Below, piece by piece: positions 26,318-36,141 of a stretch of DNA of 41,711 bases. The DNA comes from Legionella worsleiensis. Lineage in GTDB: Bacteria > Pseudomonadota > Gammaproteobacteria > Legionellales > Legionellaceae. The stretch covers positions 239-41,949 of the forward strand of contig NZ_LNZC01000022.1 in assembly GCF_001467535.1 (NCBI RefSeq). Reading direction: 5' to 3'. The notes beneath the pieces are model-generated. The model saw only the letters and a list, made by a program, of their open reading frames with translations, was not told the DNA's origin and did not search any database. The position numbers and the translations under genes were made by a program. Numbering within the stretch: the first letter of the stretch is position 1; each line of letters starts with the position of its first letter.

Positions 26318-27250
26318 ATGAACTTGTTGCGTGGTGTTCAACATCTTGCTGCTATTGAAAAGGGCGTGGTTGCTACTATAGGTAATTTTGATGGCATACA
26401 TTTAGGCCACCAAAACCTGCTTAAGATCCTTAATGATAAAGCGCATAGCATGAACCTTCCCCTGATGGTGATTCTGTTTGAACCTCAGCCTCGGGAGTAT
26501 TTTCAAAAAGAGGCTGCGCCAGCCCGTTTATCCAGTTTAAGAGAAAAACTGGATATGCTGAAATCTTGCAGTGTAGACTATGTCTATTGCATTAAATTTG
26601 ATCGGACAATGGCAGAAACGAATGCGGTTGATTTCGCCAACGATCTCCTTTTTAAGGCATTGAAAGTAAAATATCTCCTGGTTGGTGAGGATTTTCGTTT
26701 TGGGACGAACCGAACCGGCGATGTCGATTTGCTAAAAACTTTAGGCGCACACTATTCCTGTCAGGTAGATACTTGCCCTGACTTTTTAATTGAAAATAAC
26801 AAGGTCAGTTCAACAAAAATCAGAACGGCACTTCAGCGGGGCGATTTAAATTGGGCTGCTCGATTATTAGGACGAACCTACAGTTTATGCGGTCGGGTGA
26901 TAAAGGGTGATGGTCGAGGAAGGCAGTGGGGGATACCTACGGCTAACTTGAACTTGAATAGGCTTGCGCTTCCTTTGGTTGGTGTTTATGTGGTTCAGGT
27001 TCGTATAGGCACAAAATATCACGCAGGAGTAGCCAATATTGGAAAGCGTCCTACAGTTGATGGAACCAAAAATGTATTGGAAATACATTTATTGAATTTT
27101 AATGATTCTATTTATGGAGAGTTGGTGCAGGTGTTTTTCTTGCACCGATTGCGTGATGAGGTTAAATTCACATCAGTGGATGCTTTGATTACACAGATTC
27201 ATCATGATATTGCGGCGGCAAAAGCATTTTTAAACCTGAATGAGCAGTAG
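26318..27250 (+). CDS. ribF: bifunctional riboflavin kinase / FAD synthetase
   Basis: Makes FMN from riboflavin and FAD from FMN. The 310-aa length is standard. The N-terminal FAD synthetase domain (about 1-185) has the nucleotidyltransferase motif IGNFDGIHLGHQ (about 21-32) and the later VSSTKIR motif. The C-terminal riboflavin kinase domain (about 186-308) has GDGRGRQWGIPTANL and GVANIGKRPTVDGT. Its neighbours ileS and lspA make the conserved ribF-ileS-lspA order; 57 bp separate it from ileS. Confidence 0.97.
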   Translation: MNLLRGVQHLAAIEKGVVATIGNFDGIHLGHQNLLKILNDKAHSMNLPLMVILFEPQPREYFQKEAAPARLSSLREKLDMLKSCSVDYVYCIKFDRTMAETNAVDFANDLLFKALKVKYLLVGEDFRFGTNRTGDVDLLKTLGAHYSCQVDTCPDFLIENNKVSSTKIRTALQRGDLNWAARLLGRTYSLCGRVIKGDGRGRQWGIPTANLNLNRLALPLVGVYVVQVRIGTKYHAGVANIGKRPTVDGTKNVLEIHLLNFNDSIYGELVQVFFLHRLRDEVKFTSVDALITQIHHDIAAAKAFLNLNEQ

Positions 27251-27307
27251 TTTCTTGGGCTGCACATTAAACCGTCAAAACTTAACGATTTCGCAGAGTA
27301 GGCATCA

Positions 27308-30103
27308 ATGACAGAATATAAAGATACTTTAAATCTTCCCAATACTTCATTTCCAATGAAAGCAAGCTTGGCTACCCGGGAGCCACAAATGCTGGAACAA
27401 TGGCATGCCAAAAAAGTATACGAACACATACGTCAAAGCCGAAAAGGCAGTAAAAAATTTATATTGCATGATGGCCCTCCTTACGCCAATGGACATCTGC
27501 ACTGCGGTCATGCTCTGAATAAAATTCTAAAAGACATCATCATTAAATCAAAAACCTTTAGTGGCTACGATGCTCCTTTTGTTCCCGGATGGGATTGTCA
27601 CGGATTACCTATTGAACTGAATGTAGAGAAGAAAGTAGGGAAGGCGGGAGTCAAAATTTCGCCAAGAGAGTTTCGTGTCAAATGCCGTGAGTATGCTGCC
27701 AGTCAAATTGACATTCAGCGCGATGAATTTCAACGGCTTGGAATATTGGGTGATTGGTATAATCCCTACGTGACTATGGATTTTCGCTATGAGGCTAATA
27801 TCGTCAGATCGCTGGGGTTGATGATCAAAAACGGTCATTTGCAACAGGGCTTTAAACCCGTACACTGGTGTATCGATTGCGGCTCCGCCCTTGCCGAAGC
27901 AGAAGTAGAGTATGAGGATAAAACATCACCTTCCATAGATGTTGCCTTTGTTGCGGTTAATCCTGCCGATTTTATTAAGCCATTTCAAAGTGCATTAGAG
28001 GAAAAACTGGTCATTCTTCCTATCTGGACTACTACGCCATGGACTTTGCCGGCAAATGAAGCCGTTTGTTTGCATCCTGAAATTGACTACGCCTTAGTTG
28101 ATTCGCCCGAGGCGTACTATATTATCGCAACGGATTTGGTTGAGTCGGCAATGACTCGTTATGGTGTTGATACCTATACTATACGTGGCTCTGTAAAAGG
28201 CGGACTTTTTGAGTTGCTGCAATTAAAACATCCTTTTAATAACCGCACTGTACCGGTAGTTCTTGGCGAACATGTCACTACTGAGTCAGGAACAGGTTGT
28301 GTTCATACGGCACCAGCACATGGACCCGACGATTATTTAGTGGGTAAGTCATATGACCTGCCTTTAATCAATCCAGTAAAATCCAATGGCTGTTTTGCTG
28401 ATGATGTTCCTTTTTTTGCGGGTATTTCTGTATTAAAAGTGAATGATGCAGTTTTAGATAAATTGTCTGAAAATAATGTACTATTAGCCAAAGAAAGCTT
28501 AAGACACAGCTATCCTCATTGTTGGCGGCATAAATCTCCCATGATTTTTTTGGCTACTCCTCAATGGTTTATCTCTATGGATAAATCCAGTTTAAGACAG
28601 GGGATAATCAACGAAATTGATAAAGTAAACTGGGTTCCTGATTGGGGTAAGGCTCGCATCACCAATATGGTAGAAAACAGACCCGACTGGTGTATTTCAA
28701 GGCAAAGAGCCTGGGGTACTCCCATGCCGCTGTTTGTCCACAACACCACCCGAGAGCTTCATCCTGATACTTTGGCGCTTTTGGAAAAAGTAGCGTTAAT
28801 GATAGAGCAATCCGGGATAGATGCCTGGTTTGAATTGGATGCAGCAGAGTTGCTTGGCGATGATGCACAACATTACGATAAAGTTAACGATACCATGGAT
28901 GTCTGGCTGGATTCAGGGGTATCACATTACAGCGTTTTGAAGCAAAACAAAGAATTGGATTTTCCAGCAGATGTTTATTTTGAAGGCTCAGATCAGCACA
29001 GGGGCTGGTTTAACTCGTCATTAACTACATCAGTGGCTATGAGTGGAAAGGCACCCTACAAGACGGTATTGACGCATGGCTATACGGTAGATGCGGAAGG
29101 TAAAAAATTATCCAAATCCAAGGGAAATTATGTTGCTCTGGATAAGCTCATTAATCAACATGGCGCAGACATACTCCGCTTATGGGTCGCTTCTACCGAT
29201 TATCGCAATGAAGTCAGTATTTCAGATGAAATCATAAAGCGTAATGCTGATGCTTACCGAAGAATTCGTAACACGGGACGCTTTTTATTAGCTAATCTCT
29301 TTGACTTTAATCCTGAAACGGATTGCGTGGATGTTAAGGATTTATTAGAACTGGATCAATGGGCTTTAAAGCGTTGTCAGCTTTTGCAAGATGAAATTGT
29401 AGCCGCTTATGAGGCATATCAGTTTCATGTAATCTATCAGAAAATTCATAATTTCTGCGCTATAGATATGGGCAGTTTTTATCTGGATTTAATTAAAGAT
29501 CGCCAATACACCAACGCAAAGGAAAGCAAAGCACGGCGTTCTTGCCAAACAGCGATGTATCATATTGTAAAAGCGTTTACTCTATGGCTTGCTCCTGTAT
29601 TGTCATTCACTGCTGAAGAGTTGTGGCAATCCATCCCGGGTTATCAGGGCAATTCTGTTTTCATTGAGCGTTGGTATGATGCATGGCCTTTAATTGAGGC
29701 TGTGAATATGGATGATTGGCACCAATTGCATCAGATACGTGATGAAGTAAATAAAGCGCTGGAAGAAACTCGTCAAAAAGGAGAGATAGGCTCTGCTTTG
29801 GCTGCCGAGGTGAACTTGTATGCCGATGCTAAGGTAGTACCCAAACTTAGCCGTCTGGGAGAAGAGTTACGATTTTTATTAATGACATCGGATGCTGCTA
29901 TTTTGCCTATGAGTGCTGCTCCTGCTGGAGTCCAGGGTACAGAATTAGGAGTCGCTATTGTGGTGAAGGCCAGTTCTCATGAAAAATGTGCTCGTTGTTG
30001 GCACAGGAGGCCGGATGTGGGGCATAATGAAGAACATCCTGAGTTGTGCTTACGCTGCGTGGGGAATATTAGTGGCCAAGAGGAAAAGAGGCTTTTCATA
30101 TGA
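27308..30103 (+). CDS. ileS: isoleucyl-tRNA synthetase
   Basis: Class Ia synthetase of 931 aa, the normal bacterial length. HIGH motif: [15 protein letters not shown] (about 57-71). The CP1 editing domain is present ([28 protein letters not shown]). The KMSKS motif is [10 protein letters not shown] (about 600-609). The C-terminal zinc finger has four Cys ([12 protein letters not shown], then CLRCV). The stop overlaps the lspA start by four bases (ATGA), so they are coupled. Confidence 0.98.
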   Translation: MTEYKDTLNLPNTSFPMKASLATREPQMLEQWHAKKVYEHIRQSRKGSKKFILHDGPPYANGHLHCGHALNKILKDIIIKSKTFSGYDAPFVPGWDCHGLPIELNVEKKVGKAGVKISPREFRVKCREYAASQIDIQRDEFQRLGILGDWYNPYVTMDFRYEANIVRSLGLMIKNGHLQQGFKPVHWCIDCGSALAEAEVEYEDKTSPSIDVAFVAVNPADFIKPFQSALEEKLVILPIWTTTPWTLPANEAVCLHPEIDYALVDSPEAYYIIATDLVESAMTRYGVDTYTIRGSVKGGLFELLQLKHPFNNRTVPVVLGEHVTTESGTGCVHTAPAHGPDDYLVGKSYDLPLINPVKSNGCFADDVPFFAGISVLKVNDAVLDKLSENNVLLAKESLRHSYPHCWRHKSPMIFLATPQWFISMDKSSLRQGIINEIDKVNWVPDWGKARITNMVENRPDWCISRQRAWGTPMPLFVHNTTRELHPDTLALLEKVALMIEQSGIDAWFELDAAELLGDDAQHYDKVNDTMDVWLDSGVSHYSVLKQNKELDFPADVYFEGSDQHRGWFNSSLTTSVAMSGKAPYKTVLTHGYTVDAEGKKLSKSKGNYVALDKLINQHGADILRLWVASTDYRNEVSISDEIIKRNADAYRRIRNTGRFLLANLFDFNPETDCVDVKDLLELDQWALKRCQLLQDEIVAAYEAYQFHVIYQKIHNFCAIDMGSFYLDLIKDRQYTNAKESKARRSCQTAMYHIVKAFTLWLAPVLSFTAEELWQSIPGYQGNSVFIERWYDAWPLIEAVNMDDWHQLHQIRDEVNKALEETRQKGEIGSALAAEVNLYADAKVVPKLSRLGEELRFLLMTSDAAILPMSAAPAGVQGTELGVAIVVKASSHEKCARCWHRRPDVGHNEEHPELCLRCVGNISGQEEKRLFI

Positions 30104-30564
30104 AAAAATGGCATTGGTTTTTACTCAGCATAGTAGTCATTATTTGCGATCAAGCAAGCAAACACTGGATTGGTGCTGTATTAACGCCTTATAAACCAAT
30201 GCCTGTTATGCCCATGTTAAATTTTACGCTGGCTTATAATACTGGTGCCGCATTTAGTTTTTTAAGTGGTGCAGGTGATTGGCATCGTTGGTTTTTTGCT
30301 GGATTCAGCTCTTTGGTTAGTATTATCTTAATCATTTGGTTATGGCGGACTCCAGGAAATGCACGTTTGCAATCTGCCGGAATTAGCCTCATATTAGGCG
30401 GTGCTGTAGGTAATCTTTTTGATAGAGGACTGCATGGTTATGTTGTTGATTTTATTGATGTTTACTTTAAGTACCATCATTTTGCAACCTTCAATATTGC
30501 CGACAGCGCCATCTGTATAGGCGCCGCACTTTTGGTTCTTGATTTGTTGATACACAGAGAATAA
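30100..30564 (+). CDS. lspA: prolipoprotein signal peptidase
   Basis: Inner-membrane aspartyl protease that removes signal peptides from diacylated prolipoproteins such as PilP. At 154 aa with four transmembrane helices it is of normal size. Conserved motifs are [38 protein letters not shown] (catalytic Asp in VVDFID) and FNIADSAI (second catalytic Asp). It is the last gene of ribF-ileS-lspA. Confidence 0.97.
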   Translation: MKKWHWFLLSIVVIICDQASKHWIGAVLTPYKPMPVMPMLNFTLAYNTGAAFSFLSGAGDWHRWFFAGFSSLVSIILIIWLWRTPGNARLQSAGISLILGGAVGNLFDRGLHGYVVDFIDVYFKYHHFATFNIADSAICIGAALLVLDLLIHRE

Positions 30565-30574
30565 AGCTTTTCAG

Positions 30575-30604
30575 AGGCACCTTGCCCTGGTAAGATGCCT
30601 TTTA
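30575..30604 (+). terminator. hairpin between lspA and the aldolase-like gene
   Basis: AGGCA then CTT pair with AAG and TGCCT (30596-30600), each side with one bulge, followed by TTTT. It is eleven bases after the lspA stop. It overlaps the last codon of the convergent gene. Confidence 0.6.
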
Positions 30605-31159
30605 AACCAAAACTCCGGAAGACAGGGAAACGAGCTGTTTTTTATCGGGGTTATGAATACCCACTGCAGTAACTGCCGGTAAATTAAGAAAATGCTCTGC
30701 TTCTTCCCACTCTATTTCTGCTGGAAATAAAAGAAGACTGGGCAGGCTTTTATTCAATAAAGTACAAAACGCCAAGCTGGCTGGAAAGGGGCGCACTCGG
30801 TTAAAACCTAAGTGTAATGCTGCCATGGCTTCGGAAACAGTAGCTACTCCCGGTAAATAATCCATAGAATAAACATGAGCTGTTTGAGCTATAGCTGGTA
30901 AAAAACCTGGGCTTGAGGCAAAGTGAACGCCGGCATTATAACAGTCTTCCAATTGTTGCGTGTTGATTATGCCACAAGCGCCTATTTTTATTGAAGGGTT
31001 TCGTTTAATCAACTCAGATAACAGCTGTGAGTCTGTAGAATTGATTTCTACGGTCGTAAAACCGGCTTCTTTGATTTGATCTACTCGTTCAAATAATAAA
31101 TTATCGACATCAAGTGATACAATAACGGGTTGGTTAACCATCAACTTATCGATATTCAT
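30602..31159 (-). CDS. KDPG/KHG aldolase-family protein lacking the Schiff-base lysine
   Basis: A 185-aa TIM-barrel protein with the order of class I KDPG aldolases (Eda): PVIVSLDVDN, EAGFTTVEIN (Glu38 aligned to Eda Glu45), KIGACGIINTQQLEDCYNAGVHFASSPGF, LPGVATVSEAMAALHLGFNRVRPFPAS. In Eda the last segment carries the catalytic Lys133 in FKFFPAE; here Arg123 takes its place (VRPFPAS), the following Glu becomes Ser, and Arg49 becomes Thr42. It is shorter than Eda (about 213 aa). True KDPG cleavage is therefore doubtful. It could be a divergent enzyme or a structural relic that is still open. It is convergent with lspA; no Entner-Doudoroff partner gene is adjacent. Confidence 0.82.
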   Translation of the reverse strand: MNIDKLMVNQPVIVSLDVDNLLFERVDQIKEAGFTTVEINSTDSQLLSELIKRNPSIKIGACGIINTQQLEDCYNAGVHFASSPGFLPAIAQTAHVYSMDYLPGVATVSEAMAALHLGFNRVRPFPASLAFCTLLNKSLPSLLLFPAEIEWEEAEHFLNLPAVTAVGIHNPDKKQLVSLSSGVLV

Positions 31160-31230
31160 GTTAATTTCCGCATGGCTCTATCATTTTTCAATGTTAGAAG
31201 ACTTAATCTGGCTTGGCAAGCTAAATATTT

Positions 31231-31435
31231 AGGGTCTGTTGACAATTCACCACCGCTTCCGTGCCGTTGGTCTAAACATTGCAAACTCGTTTTATATTGA
31301 GCGTTAGAACCGTTATATTATGAGTTTGCTCCTATTAATCAATCTATTAGAACGTTCTTATTTTAATTTGACCATCTACTGGATGCCATGGACAAGCCAC
31401 GGCACGTTGGCGGCGGTGTATTGTCAACAGACCCT
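31231..31435. mobile_element. 205-bp inverted-repeat element, gene-less derivative of the one at 5797-6200
   Basis: Starts AGGGTCTGTTGACAATTCAC and ends with the complementary inverted end GTCAACAGACCCT. The right half (31313-31435: TTTGCTCCTATTAATC, CCATCTACTGGATGCC, GACAAGCCACGGCACG) matches 6080-6200 closely, including the segment upstream of the GIY-YIG frame. The gene itself is absent, replaced by about 40 unrelated bases. The left hairpin is reduced. Confidence 0.72.
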
Positions 31436-31460
31436 AAAAAAAGTCTAAATAAAGCTGGCA

Positions 31461-31577
31461 GGGTTTTTCTTTTTTACTGTCTATGGAGTATTTAGGGAAG
31501 GGCGCAGCGCTTAAATTCGGGTATGAACTAGGGTTCAGTCTTTTTACTGTCTATGGAGTATGTAGGATAGGGCGCAG
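31461..31577. repeat. 70-bp direct repeat, two copies
   Basis: TTTTTACTGTCTATGGAGTA occurs at 31471-31490 and again at 31541-31560, each followed by a T(A/G)G-containing stretch and GGGCGCAG. The period is 70 bp. It has no coding content that I can support. It lies between the mobile element and the terminator at 31603. Confidence 0.75.
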
Positions 31578-31602
31578 AGTGATGAGGCGGAGAACAAAAA
31601 CC

Positions 31603-31636
31603 AAACCCGTATCGGTAATATACCGAGTACGGGTTT
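31603..31636 (-). terminator. terminator of the 31649-33400 gene
   Basis: AAACCCGTA at 31603-31611 pairs with TACGGGTTT at 31628-31636, continuing inward as CGGTA with TACCG around one bulge; the loop is three bases. On the minus strand it is followed by GGTTTTTG. It starts 13 bp beyond the stop of the minus-strand gene. Confidence 0.85.
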
Positions 31637-31648
31637 ATGGGCTTATTA

Positions 31649-33400
31649 TTATCCAAATGGCTTTGTTTTAAAAGGAGTTGGAGCAGGTCTTGTCGGTTCT
31701 GCTGTAGTTTTATTTTCCGCTTGTTGTCTCAGCTCAGGCTCACTTTTGATTGCAGTCACCGCTTCTTTCGTTGCATCAACACCAAATCGTTCCATATTTC
31801 TTAGCATGGACTGCATGGTTTGGAATGGGATATTTCCAGTTCTTGGCATATTGACGAACATACTTTGCAAGTAGGCCATAGCTGCGATTTTATTGGCTCC
31901 AGGTGCTTGATTGGCCAGATTAAACAGGTCGTCGCGGGTTAATTGAGTTGCTTGTTTCAATTCATCAAGACGTTTTTTAAATAAATCTACAGGATTGGCC
32001 TGTGCTGTTTTTTTTGCCGGAGCAACGCTTGCTGATTTGGGTTTGGGAGAAGGGGTCGGCATTGGTGACAGTGACAGTTTTACTTCAGTATTTATTGATT
32101 GGTTGCTTTGATTGTCTTGGTTGAGCAAGGTGCCACGAAGCGCTGTAAGTTGTGTTACTTCATTAGTAATCATCATTTTCAAATACTGGTTTTCCTGTTT
32201 TAGCGCAATCGTTTCCTGAACCTTTATGCTGTGCAGGTTAAGTTCGAGCACTTTATTATGCTGCACGACTTTTTTGACGGACATGGCTTGGGGGTCTTGT
32301 TTAAGTGCTTCGTATCCTTTGCGAGCGTTGGCTTTTGCATGAGGATCTGCTTTGATTTGATCCCAATCATCTGATGACTTGATGAGATAAAGCATGCCGT
32401 CTGCGTCTTTGACAATTTTTTGTGAGATATTTAAGGTCAATTCAGCATCTTTGACAGAGGTAACTGCCTCCCCATCGGCATTTACAAAGAATTTCTTATT
32501 GCGAAGAACATCGATCATGTCGTGATAGCCTGCCGCCTGGGCGTTAAGTCCAGTCAAAACATGCAACAAGATTCGTGCTTCATCGTCTTTTCCTGTTTGA
32601 AGCAGTTCATTTACTTCATCTACGTAAGCATCCATCTGTTGTTTTAGTTCAAGAATTCTTTTTTCTATATCACTCAAGCTGTGATGTGAACCTAGAAAAT
32701 TTTCAAAGGCGAGGATGTTGTCTTCGTATGTGCTGTATTTAACAGTAAGATGCGCTTCTTCGAGGTTTAATCGTTCCATTTGTTTATCAAGATCGGAGCC
32801 TTTAGTATCCAGAGTATTTAATACTTTGGCGTAATCGGAAATAGCATTGTCTATTTGCTGGATTGAGTGAACAACAGCTGTTTGTTGTTTTGGTGCTCCG
32901 GTTGATTGAGCTCTTTCAATGGCTTTCTCGTTTTGTTGCAGTACTAAGTCTTTTATTTTATCTGCAGCGTGTGCTTTTTTTTCCAGATACCAAAGGAACA
33001 TAAGGGCTTTTAATCTGCTCATCAACAGTCTTTTTTCTTGCTGATCGAATTGTTGTTTATTCTCTATTGCTTTTTCCTTTGCTAACTCAGCTTGAATTTC
33101 TGTAATGAGTGCTTCTCCAGCGGGAGAGCGTAGAAATAATTTGACGTCGTTGGGTGTTTTTAAACCAAAACGACTCAGCATAACTGTGGGTCTGTAATCT
33201 TCATCTGATTTATGGTCTGAAGTTTTAGCAGCTGCTTTGGCGTCTTTGGCATAAACGGAATCAACCCAGGCTTCCAGGGTTACAAGATGAGTATCGGCAG
33301 CAGGCTCTGTGGCAAGTTTACTCTGGGCACTGTTATGCTCATTTTGCCCCAGATTCTTTTTTGCAAGCTGAGCTGCGTTGAATGGATTCACATTACTCAT
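31649..33400 (-). CDS. large coiled-coil protein, effector candidate
   Basis: A 583-aa soluble protein of no family I recognise. It is rich in Ala, Lys, Gln and Asp. Long helical, coiled-coil-prone stretches lie at about 100-150 and 160-275, a shorter one at about 385-430. A Pro/Ser-rich linker (SPMPTPSPKPKSASVAPAKK, about 440-462) precedes a C-terminal helical domain with RLDELKQATQLTRDDLF and MRNMERFGVDATKEAV. The tail ends TPFKTKPFG. No signal peptide or transmembrane helix is seen. AAGGA lies at suitable spacing before the ATG, and a strong terminator follows. A single-gene unit of this architecture beside mobile repeats fits a Dot/Icm substrate in Legionella. That function is inferred only. 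Confidence 0.75.
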   Translation of the reverse strand: MSNVNPFNAAQLAKKNLGQNEHNSAQSKLATEPAADTHLVTLEAWVDSVYAKDAKAAAKTSDHKSDEDYRPTVMLSRFGLKTPNDVKLFLRSPAGEALITEIQAELAKEKAIENKQQFDQQEKRLLMSRLKALMFLWYLEKKAHAADKIKDLVLQQNEKAIERAQSTGAPKQQTAVVHSIQQIDNAISDYAKVLNTLDTKGSDLDKQMERLNLEEAHLTVKYSTYEDNILAFENFLGSHHSLSDIEKRILELKQQMDAYVDEVNELLQTGKDDEARILLHVLTGLNAQAAGYHDMIDVLRNKKFFVNADGEAVTSVKDAELTLNISQKIVKDADGMLYLIKSSDDWDQIKADPHAKANARKGYEALKQDPQAMSVKKVVQHNKVLELNLHSIKVQETIALKQENQYLKMMITNEVTQLTALRGTLLNQDNQSNQSINTEVKLSLSPMPTPSPKPKSASVAPAKKTAQANPVDLFKKRLDELKQATQLTRDDLFNLANQAPGANKIAAMAYLQSMFVNMPRTGNIPFQTMQSMLRNMERFGVDATKEAVTAIKSEPELRQQAENKTTAEPTRPAPTPFKTKPFG

Positions 33401-33753
33401 TTGGATGATCCTTTTTCGATCTGATTAAGTTTATTATACACAAATATGGTTAAATAAACACCAGTTATTTGCCGTATATGCGTGTAAATTAGCTGTTAGC
33501 GACCACTATGACCTGGGCAATCAAAGAGTGTGAGGGTAACTTATGGCGCTTTGGCTAATATTAGGTACAACTTTAAAATTTTGCAAATGAATGAACAGAT
33601 TAAATGACGCTAATTTTTAGACCAGCCAAATAAAAGGAAAATAAAGGCAAGAAGAGATATAATGCAGCAATACCCGTATCTTCGTCCTGAAAAACTGGAT
33701 GTTTTCCAGTCTGACTGATAAAATGACTTAAAAATAAACAGGAACCAATTTGA
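33401..33753. other. divergent intergenic region between the coiled-coil gene and era
   Basis: 353 bp. On the minus strand TATAAT (33433-33438) lies about 33 bp before the coiled-coil gene and may be its -10; no clear -35 is seen. On the plus strand a very short frame (33661-33717, MQQYPYLRPEKLDVFQSD) and a small hairpin (ACTGGA with TCCAGT, about 33693-33712) precede era. No other feature is seen. Confidence 0.4.
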
Positions 33754-34641
33754 ATGGCTAGTTACTGCGGATATATTGCTTTGGTCGGTAGACCAAATGT
33801 GGGCAAATCAACGTTGCTTAATCGCATCTTGCAACAAAAACTAAGTATTACCTCTAAAAAACCTCAAACAACCCGTCACAGCATTTTAGGCATTCGTTCT
33901 GAGGGGGAGCATCAATTTGTTTATGTTGATACGCCTGGAATTCATCAGAGCAACAAAAAAGCAATGAATCGTCTGATGAATAAAACCGCCATCAGCGTGT
34001 TGCGTGATGTTGATGTGATTGCTTTTCTGGTCGACGGAACCCATTGGCAAGAGGAAGATGAATACGTGCTTGGCTTGATTAAACAAGCTCAGGTTCCATG
34101 TATTCTTGTGATCAACAAAGTAGACAAAATAGTCGAAAAAGATCAGCTGCTTCCCTGGATAGAAGAGATGAGCAAGCGTCATGAATTTGCTGCCATCATT
34201 CCTGTCTCAGCCAAGACAGGAGTTCAGGTTGAAGAGCTTGAGACTCGCCTTGTTCCATTTTTACCTGAGGGGCCTCATTTATTCCCTGATGATCAATTCA
34301 CCGACAGGCCAATTAAATTTTTATGTGCTGAGTTATTACGGGAAAAAATATTTCGTTTGTGCGGTCAGGAAATCCCTTATGCCGTTTCTGTTGAAATTGA
34401 GTCTTTCAAGGATGAGGGAAATCTGGTGCGTATTCATGCGTTAATTTGGGTTGAAAAAGACAACCATAAGCGGATGGTGATTGGCGATAAAGGTCAAAAA
34501 ATGAAGGAAATGGCAACCAGCGCTCGCCTGGATATGGAGAAAATGCTGGGGAAAAAAGTATTTTTACAATGCTGGTGTAAAGTCAAGTCCGGTTGGGCTG
34601 ATGATGAGCGTATGTTAAAGCAATTGGGTTATGACAACTAA
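33754..34641 (+). CDS. era: GTPase Era
   Basis: Essential GTPase assisting 30S ribosome maturation. The 295-aa length is standard. G1 GRPNVGKST (about 12-20), G3 DTPG (about 59-62), G4 NKVD (about 121-124) and the G5 SAKTG are intact. The C-terminal KH domain includes VIGDKGQKMKEMATSAR. AGGAACC precedes the ATG. It overlaps recO by 11 bases, forming era-recO-pdxJ. The commonly linked rnc is not present upstream in this window. Confidence 0.97.
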   Translation: MASYCGYIALVGRPNVGKSTLLNRILQQKLSITSKKPQTTRHSILGIRSEGEHQFVYVDTPGIHQSNKKAMNRLMNKTAISVLRDVDVIAFLVDGTHWQEEDEYVLGLIKQAQVPCILVINKVDKIVEKDQLLPWIEEMSKRHEFAAIIPVSAKTGVQVEELETRLVPFLPEGPHLFPDDQFTDRPIKFLCAELLREKIFRLCGQEIPYAVSVEIESFKDEGNLVRIHALIWVEKDNHKRMVIGDKGQKMKEMATSARLDMEKMLGKKVFLQCWCKVKSGWADDERMLKQLGYDN

Positions 34642-35323
34642 ATCCTTGCAAGCATGGGTTATTCATAAACAATGGTCTGGAGATACCAGTGCCAGAGTGC
34701 ATTTTTTTTCTCGAGAATTAGGCCTCGTTCATTCCTTGTGTAAAGGGGCCCGAACACTTAAAAAATTACCTTTATTGCAACCCTTTACTCCTTTATGGGT
34801 AAGTGTTGATGAACGACACGACCGTTATTACACGCAAAGCATGGAATCTGTTTCTCCTATGTTGCCTCTCGAAGGCCATGCTCTTTTTTCCGGTTTGTAT
34901 GTGAACGAGTTACTTTATCACGTTTTGCGCCCTCTATACCCGGACCCAAACTTATTTGATGCGTATTTGACGACTTTAAATGGATTGGCTATGGCGGCTG
35001 ATCGCATGACTATTGAATCGATTTTGCGTCGTTTTGAATGGGCTTTGTTAGATTCCTGCGGCCATTCTTTTTCATGGATCCATGAAGCTCGAACGGGTAG
35101 TTTGGTGCGTCCTGAATGTCAGTATCAGTTTATTGCAGGTGAGGGGTTTGTTGTGTCTGCACAAGGGATTCCTGGCGAACATATTCTTGCTCTGGCAGAG
35201 GATAATCTCAACGATGCGTCTTGTCTTAAATCAGCCAAGCGAGTGATGCGCCTCGCAATAGATCATCTTTTAGGTGGGCGAGAGATTAAGGCCAGAGCTT
35301 TATACAGTTGCAGTACCCCCTAA
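34631..35323 (+). CDS. recO: DNA repair protein RecO
   Basis: Recombination mediator that loads RecA on SSB-coated gaps with RecR (RecFOR pathway). The length is 230 aa. The N-terminal OB fold (about 1-80) has AWVIHKQWSGDTSARVHFFSRELG and KGARTLKKLPLLQPFTPLWV. The helical C-terminal part has GLYVNELLYHVLRPLYPDPNLFDAYL. It starts inside era and is followed by pdxJ 71 bp later. Confidence 0.95.
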   Translation: MTTKSLQAWVIHKQWSGDTSARVHFFSRELGLVHSLCKGARTLKKLPLLQPFTPLWVSVDERHDRYYTQSMESVSPMLPLEGHALFSGLYVNELLYHVLRPLYPDPNLFDAYLTTLNGLAMAADRMTIESILRRFEWALLDSCGHSFSWIHEARTGSLVRPECQYQFIAGEGFVVSAQGIPGEHILALAEDNLNDASCLKSAKRVMRLAIDHLLGGREIKARALYSCSTP

Positions 35324-35394
35324 GTCAGGTCATCCTAATGGCAGTTTAGCAGGAAGTCTATTATACTTCGTATTTTAAGTTCTTGTGGTGCAAA

Positions 35395-36141
35395 ATGAAT
35401 AAAGAGTTGTTGTTAGGCGTTAATATAGATCATATAGCCACGCTGCGTCAGGCGCGTGGTACACGCTATCCTGATCCCGTTCAAGCTGCTATGGATGCAG
35501 AGGAAGCAGGGGCAGACGGTATTACCTTGCACATGCGCGAAGATTTACGACACATTCAGGCACGTGATGTTCGTTTGATTAAACAGGTATTACAAACCCG
35601 GATGAACCTTGAATTAGCCGTGACAGAAGCTATGCTTGATTTTGCAGAAGAAATTTTACCTGAGCATACTTGTTTAGTTCCAGAAAAACGTGAAGAATTA
35701 ACTACAGAGGGAGGGCTTGATGTCCTGACCCATCAAAAGGCTGTTGAGCAAGCGGTGCGTCGTTTGGAACGAATTGGGAGTGAGGTATCCTTGTTTATTG
35801 ACCCAGACAAGGAACAAATTAAAGCAGCCGCTGATATTGGTGCCCCGGTTATTGAATTGCATACCGGTTGTTATGCCGATGCGACCAATCCCGAACAACA
35901 AAACAGGGAACTGGTGCGTATTCAAAGTGCTGCGGAATATGCGTCCAGCCTTAATCTTATTGTTAATGCAGGGCATGGGCTTCATTATCATAACGTAAAA
36001 CCTGTTGCGGCAATAAAAGAATTACATGAACTTAACATAGGCCATGCCATTGTTTCCCGAGCCCTGTTTTGCGGACTTAAAGAAGCAGTGCGTCATATGC
36101 GCCAACTAATGCAAGAAGCGAGACTTTATGTCCATGACTGA
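35395..36141 (+). CDS. pdxJ: pyridoxine 5'-phosphate synthase
   Basis: Condenses 3-amino-2-oxopropyl phosphate with deoxyxylulose 5-phosphate to make vitamin B6 (PNP). It is 248 aa from the ATG at 35395; a TTG four codons earlier is possible but [20 protein letters not shown] is the family N-terminus. [51 protein letters not shown] and [10 protein letters not shown] are the conserved active-site segments. It overlaps korA by 14 bases. Confidence 0.97.
   Translation: MNKELLLGVNIDHIATLRQARGTRYPDPVQAAMDAEEAGADGITLHMREDLRHIQARDVRLIKQVLQTRMNLELAVTEAMLDFAEEILPEHTCLVPEKREELTTEGGLDVLTHQKAVEQAVRRLERIGSEVSLFIDPDKEQIKAAADIGAPVIELHTGCYADATNPEQQNRELVRIQSAAEYASSLNLIVNAGHGLHYHNVKPVAAIKELHELNIGHAIVSRALFCGLKEAVRHMRQLMQEARLYVHD

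Noticed and set aside
33661-33717. 18-codon frame before era, considered as a leader peptide
   Set aside because: No attenuator-type alternative hairpins and no codon bias; probably chance.
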